Shown piece by piece: positions 1 through 6,840 of a stretch of 15,130 nt of DNA (its first letter is position 1; the number at the start of each line of letters is the position of its first letter). Under the pieces are notes generated by a model. It saw only the letters and a list, made by a program, of their open reading frames with translations. It searched no databases and was not told where the DNA came from. Source of the stretch: Citromicrobium sp. (GTDB taxonomy: Bacteria > Pseudomonadota > Alphaproteobacteria > Sphingomonadales > Sphingomonadaceae); the NCBI GenBank assembly GCA_002712945.1, contig PAVA01000071.1, forward strand, positions 1-15,130, written 5' to 3'. The position numbers and the translations under genes are program-made.

Positions 1-394
1 CGATGGGCTTGCGGAAGAAGTTGCGCTTGAGCGCCTGGGTCGGGCCCTGGAGCCGCATCTCGCGGCTGGCGGGCGCGAACACCACGCGGGTGGCGGGGCG
101 CGACTGCGCCGCCTCGATCTTCACATGCTCGCCCGAACCGACTTCGGCATTGGCGCGCTGGAGCCCGTCGAGCCGGACCACGGCGAGCGCCTGATCCTCG
201 TCGTAGGCGGCCATCACGATCGCGGCGGTCGCACGCTTGCCCGACAGCTGGACGACGTCGCCCTCGGTCACGCCGAGCGACTGCATCGCGCTGCGCGGCA
301 GGCGGGCGACCCCGCGGCCGCTTTCCTCCTGGCGGGCGGCGGCCACCTGCAGGCGGACGGTCTTGTCTTGGGTCGCGGCTTCGCTGTCGGCCAT
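1..394 (-). CDS. CDC48/VCP-like AAA ATPase, N-terminal part (truncated by window edge)
   Basis: The reverse-strand frame starts at ATG 394 and stays open to base 1, giving 131 residues that begin MADSEAATQDKTVRLQVAAA. These match the double-psi-barrel N-domain of the CDC48/p97/VAT family: a 'RQEESGRGVARLP' segment (about 22-34), 'LGVTEGDVVQLSGKR' (about 41-55), 'VVRLDGLQRANA' (about 73-84), then 'LKRNFFRKP' near the cut. In the family this domain precedes two AAA modules that unfold substrates with ATP; those modules would lie left of the window and are not seen. The start is supported by a GGGAGAG Shine-Dalgarno-like run about 10 nt upstream. Bacterial homologues exist in scattered lineages, including alphaproteobacteria, and their substrates are poorly known. 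Family assignment is confident, specific function is not. Confidence 0.82.
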   Translation of the reverse strand, partial: MADSEAATQDKTVRLQVAAARQEESGRGVARLPRSAMQSLGVTEGDVVQLSGKRATAAIVMAAYDEDQALAVVRLDGLQRANAEVGSGEHVKIEAAQSRPATRVVFAPASREMRLQGPTQALKRNFFRKPI

Positions 395-421
395 GTCTTG
401 TGCTCTCTCCCGGATGTCGCG

Positions 422-467
422 CCCCGTCTAGCGGGGTGATGGGCGTGCGCGCCTAAATAGGTCGCGC
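422..467 (-). promoter_or_regulatory. Inverted repeats in the leader/promoter of the CDC48-like gene
   Basis: Two dyads lie upstream of the ATPase start at 394. One is CCCCG-TCTAG-CGGGG (422-436), able to form a 5-bp hairpin in the leader. The other is GCGCG-CCTA-AA-TAGG-t-CGCGC (447-467), an almost perfect inverted repeat that on the minus strand overlaps TATTTA, a possible -10-like element. No convincing -35 is visible, so the promoter call is weak. An operator role is inference. Confidence 0.3.
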
Positions 468-474
468 GCCGGAT

Positions 475-499
475 TATGGAATGGTCGTGTATGGAATGG
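475..499. repeat. 10-bp direct repeat upstream of the CDC48-like gene
   Basis: The decamer TATGGAATGG occurs at 475-484 and again at 490-499, separated by TCGTG (15-bp period). Read on the minus strand (CCATTCCATA twice) it lies 80-105 bp upstream of the ATPase start, with a CATAAT -10-like hexamer across the proximal copy. Exact short direct repeats in this position are typical of regulator binding sites, but no regulator can be named. Confidence 0.4.
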
Positions 500-550
500 C
501 CGAGCAAGGCCATGGGTCCGGCGAGCGGGCGAGCGCCTGCGCCGGACAAG

Positions 551-579
551 AAAAAACCCGGCTGGCGAACCAGCCGGGT
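551..579 (-). terminator. Strong intrinsic terminator on the minus strand
   Basis: On the minus strand the sequence is a perfect 10-bp stem ACCCGGCTGG / CCAGCCGGGT closed by a TTCG tetraloop, followed by a run of six T (bases 556-551, the first also pairing in the stem). On the plus strand the U-run is missing, so it works in one direction. No coding gene lies upstream of it on that strand: the neighbouring genes at 836-4306 run the other way. It therefore most likely ends a non-coding transcript. Confidence 0.85.
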
Positions 580-658
580 CTGAAGTTTGGGAGAGGATGC
601 CTGAAAGGCCTCATTGTTGTGCCGCAACACGATTCCCTTCGCAAGTGCGAAAACAACA
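551..658 (-). ncRNA. Candidate small regulatory RNA
   Basis: The minus-strand transcript ending at the 551-579 terminator folds on inspection into a series of small hairpins. TTCGCA/TGCGAA lies at 638-651, TGTTG/CAACA with a 5-nt loop at 615-629, and GCCT/AGGC with a 3-nt loop at 599-609. An unpaired stretch AUCCUCUCCCAAACUUCAG (598-580) follows, then the terminator. A C/U-rich single-stranded segment complementary to Shine-Dalgarno sequences is a known feature of trans-acting alphaproteobacterial sRNAs. Reading frames through the segment run on past the terminator, which argues against a small protein. The 5' end is a guess: no clear promoter is visible, though TTGCAT/TTGCAA elements lie just upstream (680-665). 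I do not recognise it as a named RNA family. Confidence 0.5.
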
Positions 659-665
659 TGTCGTA

Positions 666-750
666 TTGCAAAATATGCAACTCGCTTTGGCGGCGGATAT
701 CCGCCGTTTTCGCCGCCCGGACAGCGCAAATCTTTGTTGCACTGCGGCAA
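666..750. promoter_or_regulatory. TTGC...GCAA motifs upstream of the CoA-transferase operon
   Basis: Two dyads of the same type sit 85-170 bp before the first gene of the operon: TTGCA-AAATA-TGCAA (666-680) and TTGC-ACTGCG-GCAA (737-750). A further TTGC lies at 752-755. TGC/GCA-rich sites are bound by PhaR-type polyhydroxybutyrate regulators in alphaproteobacteria, and acetoacetate CoA-transferase belongs metabolically to ketone-body/PHB turnover. The link to PhaR is inference from motif style only, since no phaR or phasin gene lies in the window. Confidence 0.3.
691..706. repeat. 16-bp perfect palindrome CGGCGGATATCCGCCG
   Basis: The perfect palindrome CGGCGGATATCCGCCG is followed on the plus strand by TTTT. 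It may be an operator between the candidate sRNA and the CoA-transferase operon. It could also be a small hairpin (6-bp stem, ATAT loop) acting as a weak plus-strand terminator. The four-T tail is short for a terminator, so the operator reading is slightly preferred. Confidence 0.35.
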
Positions 751-835
751 ATTGCGCCGCGTGCACGGGATGACAAGCGAAAAGCAAAGGCCTAGAAGTC
801 CGTCCACTGGACCAATCCCGACCTTCCGGAGACCC

Positions 836-1549
836 ATGCAGAAACTCTTCCCCGATGCCGCGGCCGCGCTCGAAGGCGTGCTCAAGGACAATATGCTGAT
901 CGCCAGCGGCGGTTTCGGCCTCTGCGGCATTCCCGAGCGCCTGCTCGACGCGATTCGCGACAGCGGTGTCACCGGGCTGACCTTCGCCAGCAATAATGCG
1001 GGAATCGACAACGAAGGCATCGGCAAACTGCTGCGCACCAAGCAGGTGAAGAAGATGATCAGCTCCTACGTGGGCGAGAACAAGGAATTCGAACGGCAGT
1101 TTCTCGCCGGAGAGCTCGAGGTCGAGTTCTGCCCGCAGGGCACGCTGGCCGAGCGTATGCGCGCAGGCGGCGCGGGCATTCCCGGCTTCTACACCAAGAC
1201 TGGCGTCGGCACGCAGGTGGCCGAAGGCAAGGAGGTGAAGCAGTTCGACCGCGGCGAAGGGCCGGAGGACTATATCCTCGAACACGGCATCTTCGCCGAT
1301 CTGTCGATCGTGAAGGCCTGGAAGGCCGACGAGACCGGCAATGTCGTGTTCCGCAAGACCGCCCGCAATTTCAACGTGCCCGCCGCGACCTGCGGGAAGG
1401 TGTGCATCGTGGAGGTCGAGGAAATCGTGCCGGCGGGCTCGCTCGACCCCGATTGCATCCACCTGCCCGGCGTCTTCGTCCAGCGCATGATCGTCGGCGC
1501 GCCCTACGACAAGAAGATCGAGTTCCGCACCGTGCGCGAGGCGGCCTGA
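836..1549 (+). CDS. scoA: 3-oxoacid CoA-transferase subunit A
   Basis: 237 residues, the usual length for the A subunit of succinyl-CoA:3-ketoacid (acetoacetate) CoA-transferase, a cytosolic enzyme that moves CoA from succinyl-CoA to acetoacetate. The family I signature is present: DNMLIASGGFGLCGIP (about residues 18-33), then SNNAG, 'GIPGFYTKTGVGT' (about 111-123) and 'NVPAATCGKVCIVEVEEIVP' near the C-terminus. The ATG at 836 has a GGAGA ribosome site (828-832) and matches the family's start. It is the first gene of a four-gene operon, and the matching B subunit follows at 2481 after an inserted lipoprotein gene. The substrate could be another short 3-oxoacid. SCOT is favoured by overall similarity and length (AtoDA-type enzymes are close relatives). 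Confidence 0.93.
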   Translation: MQKLFPDAAAALEGVLKDNMLIASGGFGLCGIPERLLDAIRDSGVTGLTFASNNAGIDNEGIGKLLRTKQVKKMISSYVGENKEFERQFLAGELEVEFCPQGTLAERMRAGGAGIPGFYTKTGVGTQVAEGKEVKQFDRGEGPEDYILEHGIFADLSIVKAWKADETGNVVFRKTARNFNVPAATCGKVCIVEVEEIVPAGSLDPDCIHLPGVFVQRMIVGAPYDKKIEFRTVREAA

Positions 1550-1564
1550 CCGCCCGATTCGCCG

Positions 1565-2476
1565 ATGAAGCGCCTCTTCGCCCCGATCCTGCTTCTTGCC
1601 CTCGCACCCGGCCTGTCGGGCTGCGTGGCAGCGGCGCTGCCGCTCGCGAGCGGCCTGCTGATGGGCAAGGATGGTCTCGAAGCGGGCCGCGACGGCAAGG
1701 ATGCCGGCGCCCGGACGCAAGCTCCACCCGAAGCCGACACCCGCGATAGCGCAATGCCCGCCGATGCGCCGCTCGCCGCGCTCTCCCCGGCCGATGCCCC
1801 GGGCATCGCCGAGGCGGACCTGGCAGGGGCGCAAGTGGCCTCCCTTGCACCCTTTGCGGAAATGCCCGCCCCTTCGGGCTATGCGCCGCCCGATGACGAC
1901 GCCTTTGCCGGGCTCTTCGCGAAGGTCACCGCCGTCGCGCAGGCCGACCCCTTTTCGGACGAGAAGCGCAAGTCCGCCTTCCTCGCCGATCCGGCGGGCC
2001 TGAGCCCCGAACGCGCCGACTGCGCCTTCGCCCAGACCGCGGTGCTGGTCGATCTCGACCCCGGCGACGGCGAGGCTCCGCTAGGCGAGGATGTTGCCGC
2101 ACCGGACCAGCTTGCCCGCGTGCTGGCGACCCTGCGCGCGCAGGAGGTCGCCGTGCTGTGGCTCTCGCGCCATACCGCCGTGCGCGCCGGAGCCGTCCGC
2201 CGCGCGCTGTTGCGCACCGGGCTCGACCCGCGCGGGCAGGACGAGCTTTACCTCGTGCGCTACGAGGACGAGACCAAGGCGACCCGCCGGGCGGATGCCG
2301 CCAAGGATTTTTGCATCGTCGCGATCCTCGGCGACGAGAAGCGCGATTTCGACGAGCTGTTCGCCTTTCTCAAGGATCCCGACGCCGCCTTCGCGCTCGA
2401 CCCTTTGATGGGCGAGGCGTGGTTCCTCGCGCCCGCACCGCTCACCTCTTCTTCCTCCCAATCCGAACAAGGCTGA
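1565..2476 (+). CDS. Predicted lipoprotein with degenerate HAD-like phosphatase domain
   Basis: 303 residues. Residues 1-20 are a lipoprotein signal (MKRLF, a hydrophobic core, then lipobox LSGC with Cys20), so the protein is probably membrane-anchored and exported. Residues 36-115 are Ala/Pro/Asp-rich and probably disordered. The C-terminal part has HAD-like motifs in order: VLVDLDPGD (DxD at 163-165, motif I), LWLSRHT (198-204, motif II), K238 (motif III), ILGDEKRDF (254-262, motif IV) and a WFLAPAPL ending (286-293). This layout resembles class B/C acid phosphatases such as the e(P4) lipoproteins, but motif I lacks the usual DxDxT/V and the N-terminal half is unlike them, so activity is doubtful. 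It lies 15 bp after scoA and 4 bp before scoB, with no good Shine-Dalgarno of its own, so it depends on the operon. HAD kinship is my inference from motifs. Confidence 0.72.
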   Translation: MKRLFAPILLLALAPGLSGCVAAALPLASGLLMGKDGLEAGRDGKDAGARTQAPPEADTRDSAMPADAPLAALSPADAPGIAEADLAGAQVASLAPFAEMPAPSGYAPPDDDAFAGLFAKVTAVAQADPFSDEKRKSAFLADPAGLSPERADCAFAQTAVLVDLDPGDGEAPLGEDVAAPDQLARVLATLRAQEVAVLWLSRHTAVRAGAVRRALLRTGLDPRGQDELYLVRYEDETKATRRADAAKDFCIVAILGDEKRDFDELFAFLKDPDAAFALDPLMGEAWFLAPAPLTSSSSQSEQG

Positions 2477-2480
2477 ACCG

Positions 2481-3146
2481 ATGACCGACCAAACCCCCGG
2501 CTGGACCCGCGACGAGATGGCCGCCCGCGCAGCGCGCGAGCTGGAGGATGGCTATTACGTCAACCTCGGCATCGGCATCCCCACGCTGGTCGCCAACCAC
2601 ATCCCCGAAGGCATGCACGTAACCCTGCAAAGCGAGAACGGCATGCTCGGCATCGGACCCTTCCCGGTCGAAGGCGAGGAAGACGCCGATCTGATCAACG
2701 CAGGCAAGCAGACGATCAGCGAACTGCCGCACTCGGCCTATTTCGACAGCGCGACCAGCTTTGCGATGATTCGCGGCGGGCATATCGATCTGACCGTGCT
2801 CGGCGCGATGGAAGTGGGCGAGAATGGCGACATCGCCAACTGGATGATCCCCGGCAAGATGATCAAGGGGATGGGCGGCGCGATGGATCTGGTCGCGGGC
2901 GTCAAGAAGATCATCGTGGTGATGGACCACACCGCCAAGGACGGCAGCCCCAAGTTCATCCCCGCATGCAACCTCCCACTGACCGGGACCAATGTGGTCG
3001 ACATGATCGTCACCAATCTCGGCGTCTTCCGGCGGCCCGATCATGACAGCCCGTTCCATCTGATCGAGCTGGCGCCGGGCGTGAGCGAGGAGACAATCGC
3101 CAACAGCACCACCGCGAAATACGAGGTCGCGCTCGAGGCGGCCTGA
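2481..3146 (+). CDS. scoB: 3-oxoacid CoA-transferase subunit B
   Basis: 221 residues, normal for the B subunit that pairs with the product of 836-1549. Near the N-terminus is [18 protein letters not shown] (about 25-42). The family signature [10 protein letters not shown] follows at 51-60, where Glu52 is the residue that forms the glutamyl-CoA thioester in this family. '[14 protein letters not shown]' and '[22 protein letters not shown]' also match. The ATG is preceded by AAGG at a spacing of 8. The start lies only 4 bp after the lipoprotein stop, so translation is probably coupled. Catalysis needs the A subunit. Confidence 0.95.
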   Translation: MTDQTPGWTRDEMAARAARELEDGYYVNLGIGIPTLVANHIPEGMHVTLQSENGMLGIGPFPVEGEEDADLINAGKQTISELPHSAYFDSATSFAMIRGGHIDLTVLGAMEVGENGDIANWMIPGKMIKGMGGAMDLVAGVKKIIVVMDHTAKDGSPKFIPACNLPLTGTNVVDMIVTNLGVFRRPDHDSPFHLIELAPGVSEETIANSTTAKYEVALEAA

Positions 3147-3163
3147 CCCGCAAGGCAACCGAC

Positions 3164-4306
3164 ATGTGGCTCGATAAACCCCGTAACCCGAACGCGCCGC
3201 TCGCCGGGCTCAAGGTGCTCGAACTCGCGCGCGTGCTCGCCGGCCCATGGGTCGGCCAGACCCTCGCCGATCTGGGCGCGGACGTCATCAAGGTGGAGAG
3301 CCCGGAAGGCGACGGGACACGCCAATGGGGGCCGCCCTGGGTGGAGCATGATGGCGAGCGGGCTGCCGCCTATTATCATGCCTGCAACCGGGGCAAGCGC
3401 AGCATCGTCGCCAATTTCCGCGATTCCAGCGATCTCGACCGGGTCAAGCGGCTGGCCCGGGAAGCCGACGTCGTGGTCGAGAATTTCAAGACCGGGACGC
3501 TCGGCAAATACGGCCTCGACTACGCGAGCCTTTCTGCCGCCAACCCCCGCCTCGTCTATTGCTCGATCACCGGCTTCGGCCAGACCGGCCCGCGCGCGCG
3601 CGAGGCCGGGTACGATTTCGTGATCCAGGCGATGAGCGGCTTCATGGCGCTGACCGGCGAGCCGGACGGCCAGCCGATGAAGATGGGCATTTCCATTTCC
3701 GACCTGACCTGCGGCCTCTATTCGATCATCGGCATCCAGGCCGCGCTTGCGATGCGCGAGCGGACGGGACGCGGGCAGCATGTGGACATGGCGCTACTCG
3801 ATTGTTCGGTCGGATTGCTGGCGAGCCAGGCAATGCACTTCCTCACCACGGGCGAGAATCCGCCCCGGATGGGGAACGAACACGCGCAGGTGAGCGCCTA
3901 TGGCGTCTTTCCCGTGGCCGATGGGGAGGTGATCCTGGCACCGGCGAATAATGGCCTGTTCCGCAGGCTCCTTTCGCTGCTGGGCCGCGACGATCTGCTC
4001 GACGAAGCGAAATTCGCGTCCAACGAGACCCGCCTCGCCAACCGGGCGGAGCTCGACGCCATCATCGCCGCCGAAACCCGCAAGTGGCAGCTGGCAGACC
4101 TGCTCGCACATTGTGCCAAAGAGGGTATCCCCGCAGGTTCGGTCAACACGATCGAGGGGGTTTTCGCGGAGCCGCAGGTGCAGGCACGCGGCATGCGGAT
4201 CGACCCGGGCGGCATTCCCGGGGTGCGCAGCCCGTTCACCTTCTCCGATGCCGAGCTGGCGCTGGGCGAGCCCTCGCCCATTCTCGGCGGGAATCAGGAC
4301 GACTAG
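3164..4306 (+). CDS. CaiB/BaiF family III CoA-transferase
   Basis: 380 residues, typical of the family III acyl-CoA transferases (formyl-CoA:oxalate, carnitine, succinyl-CoA:hydroxymethylglutarate types). Visible motifs are LAGLKVLELARVLAGPWVGQ (13-32), 'LADLGADVIKVESPEGD' (34-50), 'ADVVVENFKTGTLGKYGLDY' (101-120), 'YCSITGFGQTGP', and KMGISISDLTCGLYS, in which Asp180 aligns with the catalytic aspartate. These are followed by 'GRGQHVDMALLD'. The acyl substrate cannot be read from sequence; succinate or a dicarboxylic acid donor is plausible. It lies 17 bp after scoB in the same operon, so the operon encodes two mechanistically unrelated CoA-transferases. Its TAG interlocks with the stop of the convergent gene (shared bases 4303-4306). 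Confidence 0.9.
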   Translation: MWLDKPRNPNAPLAGLKVLELARVLAGPWVGQTLADLGADVIKVESPEGDGTRQWGPPWVEHDGERAAAYYHACNRGKRSIVANFRDSSDLDRVKRLAREADVVVENFKTGTLGKYGLDYASLSAANPRLVYCSITGFGQTGPRAREAGYDFVIQAMSGFMALTGEPDGQPMKMGISISDLTCGLYSIIGIQAALAMRERTGRGQHVDMALLDCSVGLLASQAMHFLTTGENPPRMGNEHAQVSAYGVFPVADGEVILAPANNGLFRRLLSLLGRDDLLDEAKFASNETRLANRAELDAIIAAETRKWQLADLLAHCAKEGIPAGSVNTIEGVFAEPQVQARGMRIDPGGIPGVRSPFTFSDAELALGEPSPILGGNQDD

Positions 4307-5550
4307 CGCAGGAAGGCGCGCGGCTTTCCGCCCGCCAAGCTCCGCCATAGCCACTCGAACGGCCCCTGCCGGAAGCGCGCGAGCCACAGCGGCGACCAGA
4401 CCATCATCAGCACGATCGGCACGAAGGCCAGCGCAAAGGCGCCGCTGCGCGGCAGGCTGCCGAACAGCCCCAGCCCCCAGCTGTAGAAGATCAGCGCGAA
4501 GGTGAGGCTGGTGAGCAGGTAATTGGTCAGCGAAAGCCGCCCGGCGGCGGCGAGGCGGGTGCGCAGCGCGCTGTCCTTTTCCCCCAGCATGCCCATCACC
4601 AGCGCGGCGTAGCCGACCGCCAGCAGCAGGTCGAAGGGCAGCGACCAGAACAGCGAGACCGGGCCGACCATCGCGCCCGCGAAATCCGCCCGGATGTCGA
4701 GCAGCATCAGTGCGGCGAGCGGGGGCAGCGAGAGCAGCGTCATCCGCTTCGCCAGCGTTAAGCAGCGAGGCCGCTCCCACTGCCCGCTCAGCAATCCGCT
4801 GCGCCACAGCCCTGCGCCCACCAGCATGGTCGCCAGCGCGGAGGGGATGCCGGGCACCTGCGTCTCGAGCGCGGAGACAAACCCGGCCGTCCGCCGCACG
4901 ACCCGCTGGGCAAAGCCCTCGTCGCCGACGATCTGCGCATAGTCGAGCGCGAGCGGATCGGTGCCGAAGGCCTGTGCGGGCATGATCGCGATCGGGCTGC
5001 CCGGCTCGGCGGCCAGCCACAGAAAGGCGAGCAGCGATCCGCCCAGCACATGCAGCGCCATCAGCATGCCGCCCGCGATAAACAGCCAGCGGGCGCTCAG
5101 CGACAGGAACAGCGGCACGAACAGCCCGGCCATCGCATAGAGCCGCAGCACGTCATTATTGGCGAGCAGCACCGCATGGGCCGCACCGATCCCGAAGAGC
5201 ACCACCATCCGCAAAATGTGGTCGCGGATCGGGTGCGTGCCGTTGGCCTCGCGCGCCCGCTCGATCAGGATCGCCACCCCTGCGCCGAACAGCATCGCGA
5301 ACAGGCTGCGGAACTTGTCTTCGACAAGCACGAAGCTCAGCCCCCAGACGATCCAGTCGAGCAGGCTCTCGCTGCCCGCTGCCGCCGGGTTGAAATAGGC
5401 AGCGGGCGGCAGCGCGAAGATATAGACGTTCATCAGCGCGATGCCCGCCACGGCTATGCCGCGCAGAGCATCCAGCGCAATAACCCGCCCGCCCGAATCG
5501 AAAGGGCCCGGCCCCGCCGATGTCGTCAGCGGAGTGCCGGGCCCGTTCAT
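4303..5550 (-). CDS. DUF418 (YeiB-type) multi-pass membrane protein
   Basis: 415 residues from ATG 5550, rich in hydrophobic segments (roughly 8-10 membrane spans). The N-terminal part has the family's 'RVIALDALRGIAVAGIALMN' block (about 22-41) and 'FRSLFAMLFGAGVAI'. The C-terminal DUF418 part has 'AAGRLSLTNYLLTSL', 'YSWGLGLFG' and 'FRQGPFEWLWRSL', all hallmark strings. It acts in the inner membrane, but its biochemical role is unknown; the N-terminal half is distantly related to acyltransferase-3-like proteins. The frame stays open further upstream, but that part lies inside metK, so ATG 5550, 20 bp after the metK stop, is chosen despite a weak AGG ribosome site. It is probably co-transcribed with metK. 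No terminator separates it from the convergent operon. Confidence 0.88.
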   Translation of the reverse strand: MNGPGTPLTTSAGPGPFDSGGRVIALDALRGIAVAGIALMNVYIFALPPAAYFNPAAAGSESLLDWIVWGLSFVLVEDKFRSLFAMLFGAGVAILIERAREANGTHPIRDHILRMVVLFGIGAAHAVLLANNDVLRLYAMAGLFVPLFLSLSARWLFIAGGMLMALHVLGGSLLAFLWLAAEPGSPIAIMPAQAFGTDPLALDYAQIVGDEGFAQRVVRRTAGFVSALETQVPGIPSALATMLVGAGLWRSGLLSGQWERPRCLTLAKRMTLLSLPPLAALMLLDIRADFAGAMVGPVSLFWSLPFDLLLAVGYAALVMGMLGEKDSALRTRLAAAGRLSLTNYLLTSLTFALIFYSWGLGLFGSLPRSGAFALAFVPIVLMMVWSPLWLARFRQGPFEWLWRSLAGGKPRAFLR

Positions 5551-5570
5551 GTCGCCTGAGAGTGGTCGGC

Positions 5571-6791
5571 TTACTTGCCGACGGCAGCCTTCAGATCGTC
5601 GACCAGGTCGGTCCGCTCCCACGGGAAGGCATCGCCTTCGGCCTGGCGGCCGAAGTGGCCATAGGCCGCGCTCTGCCGATAGATCGGCTTGTTGAGGCCC
5701 AGATGCGTGCGGATGCCGCGCGGGGTCAGCCCGCCGAGCTTGGTCATGCCGCGAATCGCATCTTCGAGCGCTTCTTCGGTCACCGTGCCGGTGCCATGGA
5801 GGTCGACATAGACCGACAGCGGCTCGCTCACGCCGATGGCGTAGGAAAGCTGGATCGTGCAATGCATCGCCAGCCCTGCCGCGACCACGTTCTTGGCGAG
5901 ATAGCGGGTGATATAGGCGGCCGAACGGTCGACCTTGGTCGGATCCTTCCCGCTGAACGCGCCGCCGCCATGGGGCGCCGCGCCGCCATAGGTGTCGACG
6001 ATGATCTTGCGGCCCGTCAGCCCCGCGTCGCCGTCCGGCCCGCCGATCTCGAACGCGCCGGTGGGGTTGATATGCCACACCGTGTCGTCGCTGATCAGGC
6101 CCTGCGGCAGGACTTCGCCGACCGCCTTTTTCACATAGGCCTTCAGCTCGGCTTCCTTCTCGCCCTTGTCGTATTCCTTGCCGTGCTGGGTCGACACGAC
6201 GATGGCGAGCGCGGCGACCGGCTTGCCGTTTTCGTAGCGCAGCGTGACCTGGCTCTTGGCGTCGGGTTCGAGGAAGGGCGCGACGCCCGATTTGCGGTCG
6301 TCGGCGAGGCGCTGGAGGATCTTGTGGCTGTAGTCGAGCGTCGCGGGCATCAGGTCAGGCGTCTCGTTGCAGGCATAGCCGAACATGATGCCTTGGTCGC
6401 CCGCGCCTTCATCCTTGTTGGAGCCCTCTGCGCCCGCGTCCACCCCTTGCGCGATTTCGCTCGACTGGCCGTGCAGGTGGTTCTCGAAGGTCAGCGTCTC
6501 CCAGTGGAAGCCGTCCTGCTCGTAACCGATTTCCTTCACCGTATCGCGGACGACCTTTTCGATCTCCTCGGCGGCGCCAGGCTTCCACTGGCCGTTGTCA
6601 TACATCGGCGCGCAGCGGATTTCGCCGGCCAGCACCACGCGCTGGGTGGTGGTGAGCGTTTCGCACGCGACACGCGATTCGGGATCCTTGCTGAGCATCA
6701 GATCGACGACGGCATCGGAAATCTGATCGGAAACCTTGTCCGGATGGCCTTCGGACACGCTTTCGGACGTGAAGATATAGCTGCTGCGCAT
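5571..6791 (-). CDS. metK: S-adenosylmethionine synthetase (methionine adenosyltransferase)
   Basis: 406 residues from ATG 6791. It makes SAM from ATP and methionine in the cytosol, feeding methylations such as that done by PrmC nearby. Evidence: [20 protein letters not shown] at the N-terminus (ATP-binding His16/Asp18), signature 1 [12 protein letters not shown] (129-140), signature 2 [19 protein letters not shown] (from 275), and the C-terminal '[13 protein letters not shown]'. An upstream in-frame GTG at 6803 would add four residues, but that GTG lies inside GAGGTGA, which is the ribosome site of the ATG. The ATG is therefore preferred and matches the family's usual MR-S-Y-FTSE start. The gene follows lnt by 49 bp and carries a palindrome in its leader. 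Confidence 0.97.
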   Translation of the reverse strand: MRSSYIFTSESVSEGHPDKVSDQISDAVVDLMLSKDPESRVACETLTTTQRVVLAGEIRCAPMYDNGQWKPGAAEEIEKVVRDTVKEIGYEQDGFHWETLTFENHLHGQSSEIAQGVDAGAEGSNKDEGAGDQGIMFGYACNETPDLMPATLDYSHKILQRLADDRKSGVAPFLEPDAKSQVTLRYENGKPVAALAIVVSTQHGKEYDKGEKEAELKAYVKKAVGEVLPQGLISDDTVWHINPTGAFEIGGPDGDAGLTGRKIIVDTYGGAAPHGGGAFSGKDPTKVDRSAAYITRYLAKNVVAAGLAMHCTIQLSYAIGVSEPLSVYVDLHGTGTVTEEALEDAIRGMTKLGGLTPRGIRTHLGLNKPIYRQSAAYGHFGRQAEGDAFPWERTDLVDDLKAAVGK

Positions 6792-6799
6792 GGGGGCTG

Positions 6800-6806
6800 T
6801 CACCTC
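6800..6806 (-). promoter_or_regulatory. Ribosome binding site that fixes the metK start
   Basis: On the minus strand GAGGTGA ends 8 nt before ATG 6791. Because the alternative GTG start (6803) lies within this run, the ATG is the likely start. Confidence 0.75.
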
Positions 6807-6809
6807 GAT

Positions 6810-6825
6810 ATAAAGAGTTCTTTAT
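6810..6825. promoter_or_regulatory. Perfect palindrome ATAAAGA-N2-TCTTTAT in the metK leader
   Basis: A 7+2+7 perfect inverted repeat, AT-rich in a GC-rich setting, is centred about 26 bp upstream of metK ATG and sits in the 49-bp gap after lnt. This is the position and shape of an operator for a homodimeric repressor. SAM-cycle genes of proteobacteria are known to be controlled by ArsR-family regulators (SahR, SamR) at comparable palindromes, so such control is a reasonable inference. As RNA it could form only a weak 7-bp hairpin. Confidence 0.5.
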
Positions 6826-6840
6826 GTCTGCATGCGTGCC

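Noticed and set aside
597..773. Plus-strand small ORF of 58 codons after GGGAGAGG
   Set aside because: The Shine-Dalgarno-like run abuts the ATG with no spacing. The frame crosses the hairpins and palindromes, and the peptide (rich in Cys, Arg and Gln) resembles nothing known. The non-coding RNA reading on the other strand explains the structure better.
611..1834. Long minus-strand open frame opposite scoA and the lipoprotein gene
   Set aside because: Arg/Gly/His-rich translation typical of the antisense of high-GC genes. The plus strand carries recognisable CoA-transferase signatures.
6792..6840. SAM-type riboswitch before metK
   Set aside because: The gap after lnt is 49 nt and shows only a simple 16-bp palindrome. 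None of the conserved cores of the SAM riboswitch classes I know is visible.
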